Shown: positions 6,895 to 7,062 of the stretch, in pieces
Position numbering within the stretch: position 1 is the first letter of the stretch
How the letters are laid out: the number at the start of each line of letters is the position of its first letter
Source of the DNA: an uncultured Cloacibacillus sp.
GTDB lineage: Bacteria > Synergistota > Synergistia > Synergistales > Synergistaceae
Direction: 5' to 3'
DNA length: 7,062 nt
Assembly: GCA_900544635.1 (NCBI GenBank)
Contig: UQVV01000094.1
Span: 1 to 7,062, forward strand
Program-made: the position numbers and the translations under genes
The notes under the pieces: model-generated
Databases searched by the model: none
What the model was told of the DNA's origin: nothing
Seen by the model: only the letters and a program-made list of their open reading frames with translations

Positions 6895-6901
6895 CCGCCC
6901 C
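6895..6901 (-). promoter_or_regulatory. Candidate ribosome binding site for the EIIC TTG start
   Basis: GGGGCGG on the minus strand puts its GGGG eight bases before TTG at 6889, comparable with the G-rich sites of the aminotransferase and FNT genes. The upstream TTG at 6907 has only a weak GCGGAAA in front of it. Confidence 0.45.
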
Positions 6902-6924
6902 GTTCAAAATGGATTTCCGCAGCG

Positions 6925-6953
6925 ATTGTATTAAGAACGGCGTACACTGTCAA
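6925..6953 (-). promoter_or_regulatory. Near-consensus sigma-70 promoter of the EIIC-PepSY unit
   Basis: On the minus strand, TTGACA (6953-6948), a perfect -35 box, is followed after exactly 17 bases by TACAAT (6930-6925), which is one base off consensus. Transcription should start near 6918. This is the strongest promoter visible in the window and suggests constitutive expression of the EIIC gene and probably of the PepSY gene behind it. Confidence 0.85.
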
Positions 6954-6980
6954 ATTCGCGAAATATATCTCTTTATCGTC

Positions 6981-7010
6981 GCGCGGCGGAAAAGTCCGGA
7001 CGCGCCGCGC
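6981..7010. repeat. GC-rich inverted repeat upstream of the EIIC promoter
   Basis: GCGCGGCG (6981-6988) and CGCCGCGC (7003-7010) form a perfect 8-pair stem. The 14-base loop itself holds the palindrome GTCCGGAC (6994-7001). No T-run follows on either strand. Its arms match those of the neighbouring terminator, so either could pair with the other. Confidence 0.55.
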
Positions 7011-7060
7011 ACATAAAAAAGCGCCGCGCGGGAAATTTCCGGCGCGGCGCTTTTTATGTT
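7011..7060. terminator. Bidirectional intrinsic terminator at the right edge
   Basis: GCGCCGCGC (7021-7029) and GCGCGGCGC (7042-7050) form a perfect 9-pair stem around a 12-base centre holding the palindrome GGAAATTTCC. Six A residues precede the stem (7015-7020) and five T follow it (7051-7055), with ACAT and ATGT outside these, so it can terminate from either side. No plus-strand gene reaches it within the window. It therefore most likely ends a leftward gene lying beyond the right edge and keeps that transcript out of the EIIC promoter. Confidence 0.85.
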
Positions 7061-7062
7061 AT

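Noticed and set aside
5702..6953. Long open frames of 320-390 residues on both strands overlapping the EIIC gene.
   Set aside because: They are Arg/His/Asp-rich or Pro/Ser/Ile-rich shadows caused by high GC and few stop codons; only the called frame gives a coherent membrane protein with family motifs.

Overview
The window is a dense, GC-rich stretch of bacterial chromosome. Its genes are strongly biased to G or C at third codon positions, and the short spacers between them are AT-richer. Ribosome binding sites are purine-rich (AGGGGG or GGAGG), and two of the minus-strand genes begin with GTG or TTG. There is no tRNA, rRNA, CRISPR array, transposase or phage gene. The mix of an orphan EIIC-like (PfoR-type) membrane protein, a formate/nitrite-type channel, MATE exporters and a twin-PepSY secreted protein would suit an anaerobic, amino-acid-fermenting bacterium. 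Synergistota is my best guess, but that is inference from gene content and style, not proof.

Layout. At the left, a class I/II PLP-dependent aminotransferase runs leftward (116-1300) into a good intrinsic terminator (50-80). Diverging from it across a 168-base spacer is an FNT-family channel gene (1469-2257, rightward), which has its own TATAAT box, a strong ribosome binding site and a terminator (2291-2318). Next comes a rightward pair of MATE-family exporter genes. The first (2428-3812) is broken by a frameshift near 3379-3381. The second (3819-5195) is intact, and its ribosome binding site overlaps the stop codon of the first. The pair has a recognisable promoter with a 16-base perfect palindrome over its -10 region. 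A hairpin (5207-5229) closes the space between this operon and the convergent genes to its right.

On the right, two leftward genes follow each other: a PfoR-like EIIC membrane protein (5861-6889) and, 46 bases further on, a small secreted protein with two PepSY domains (5293-5814). A near-consensus promoter (TTGACA, 17 bases, TACAAT) drives the first and probably both. Upstream of it lie two GC-rich hairpins (6981-7050). One is a bidirectional terminator that insulates this operon from whatever lies beyond the right edge.

How the genes work together: they look like separate small transport and metabolic transcription units, not one pathway. The most notable points are the disrupted first MATE gene in a translationally coupled tandem pair, the operator-like palindrome in front of it, the promoter that argues for a revised TTG start of the EIIC gene, and the pair of hairpins with interchangeable arms at the right end. 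I found no convincing new multi-gene system.
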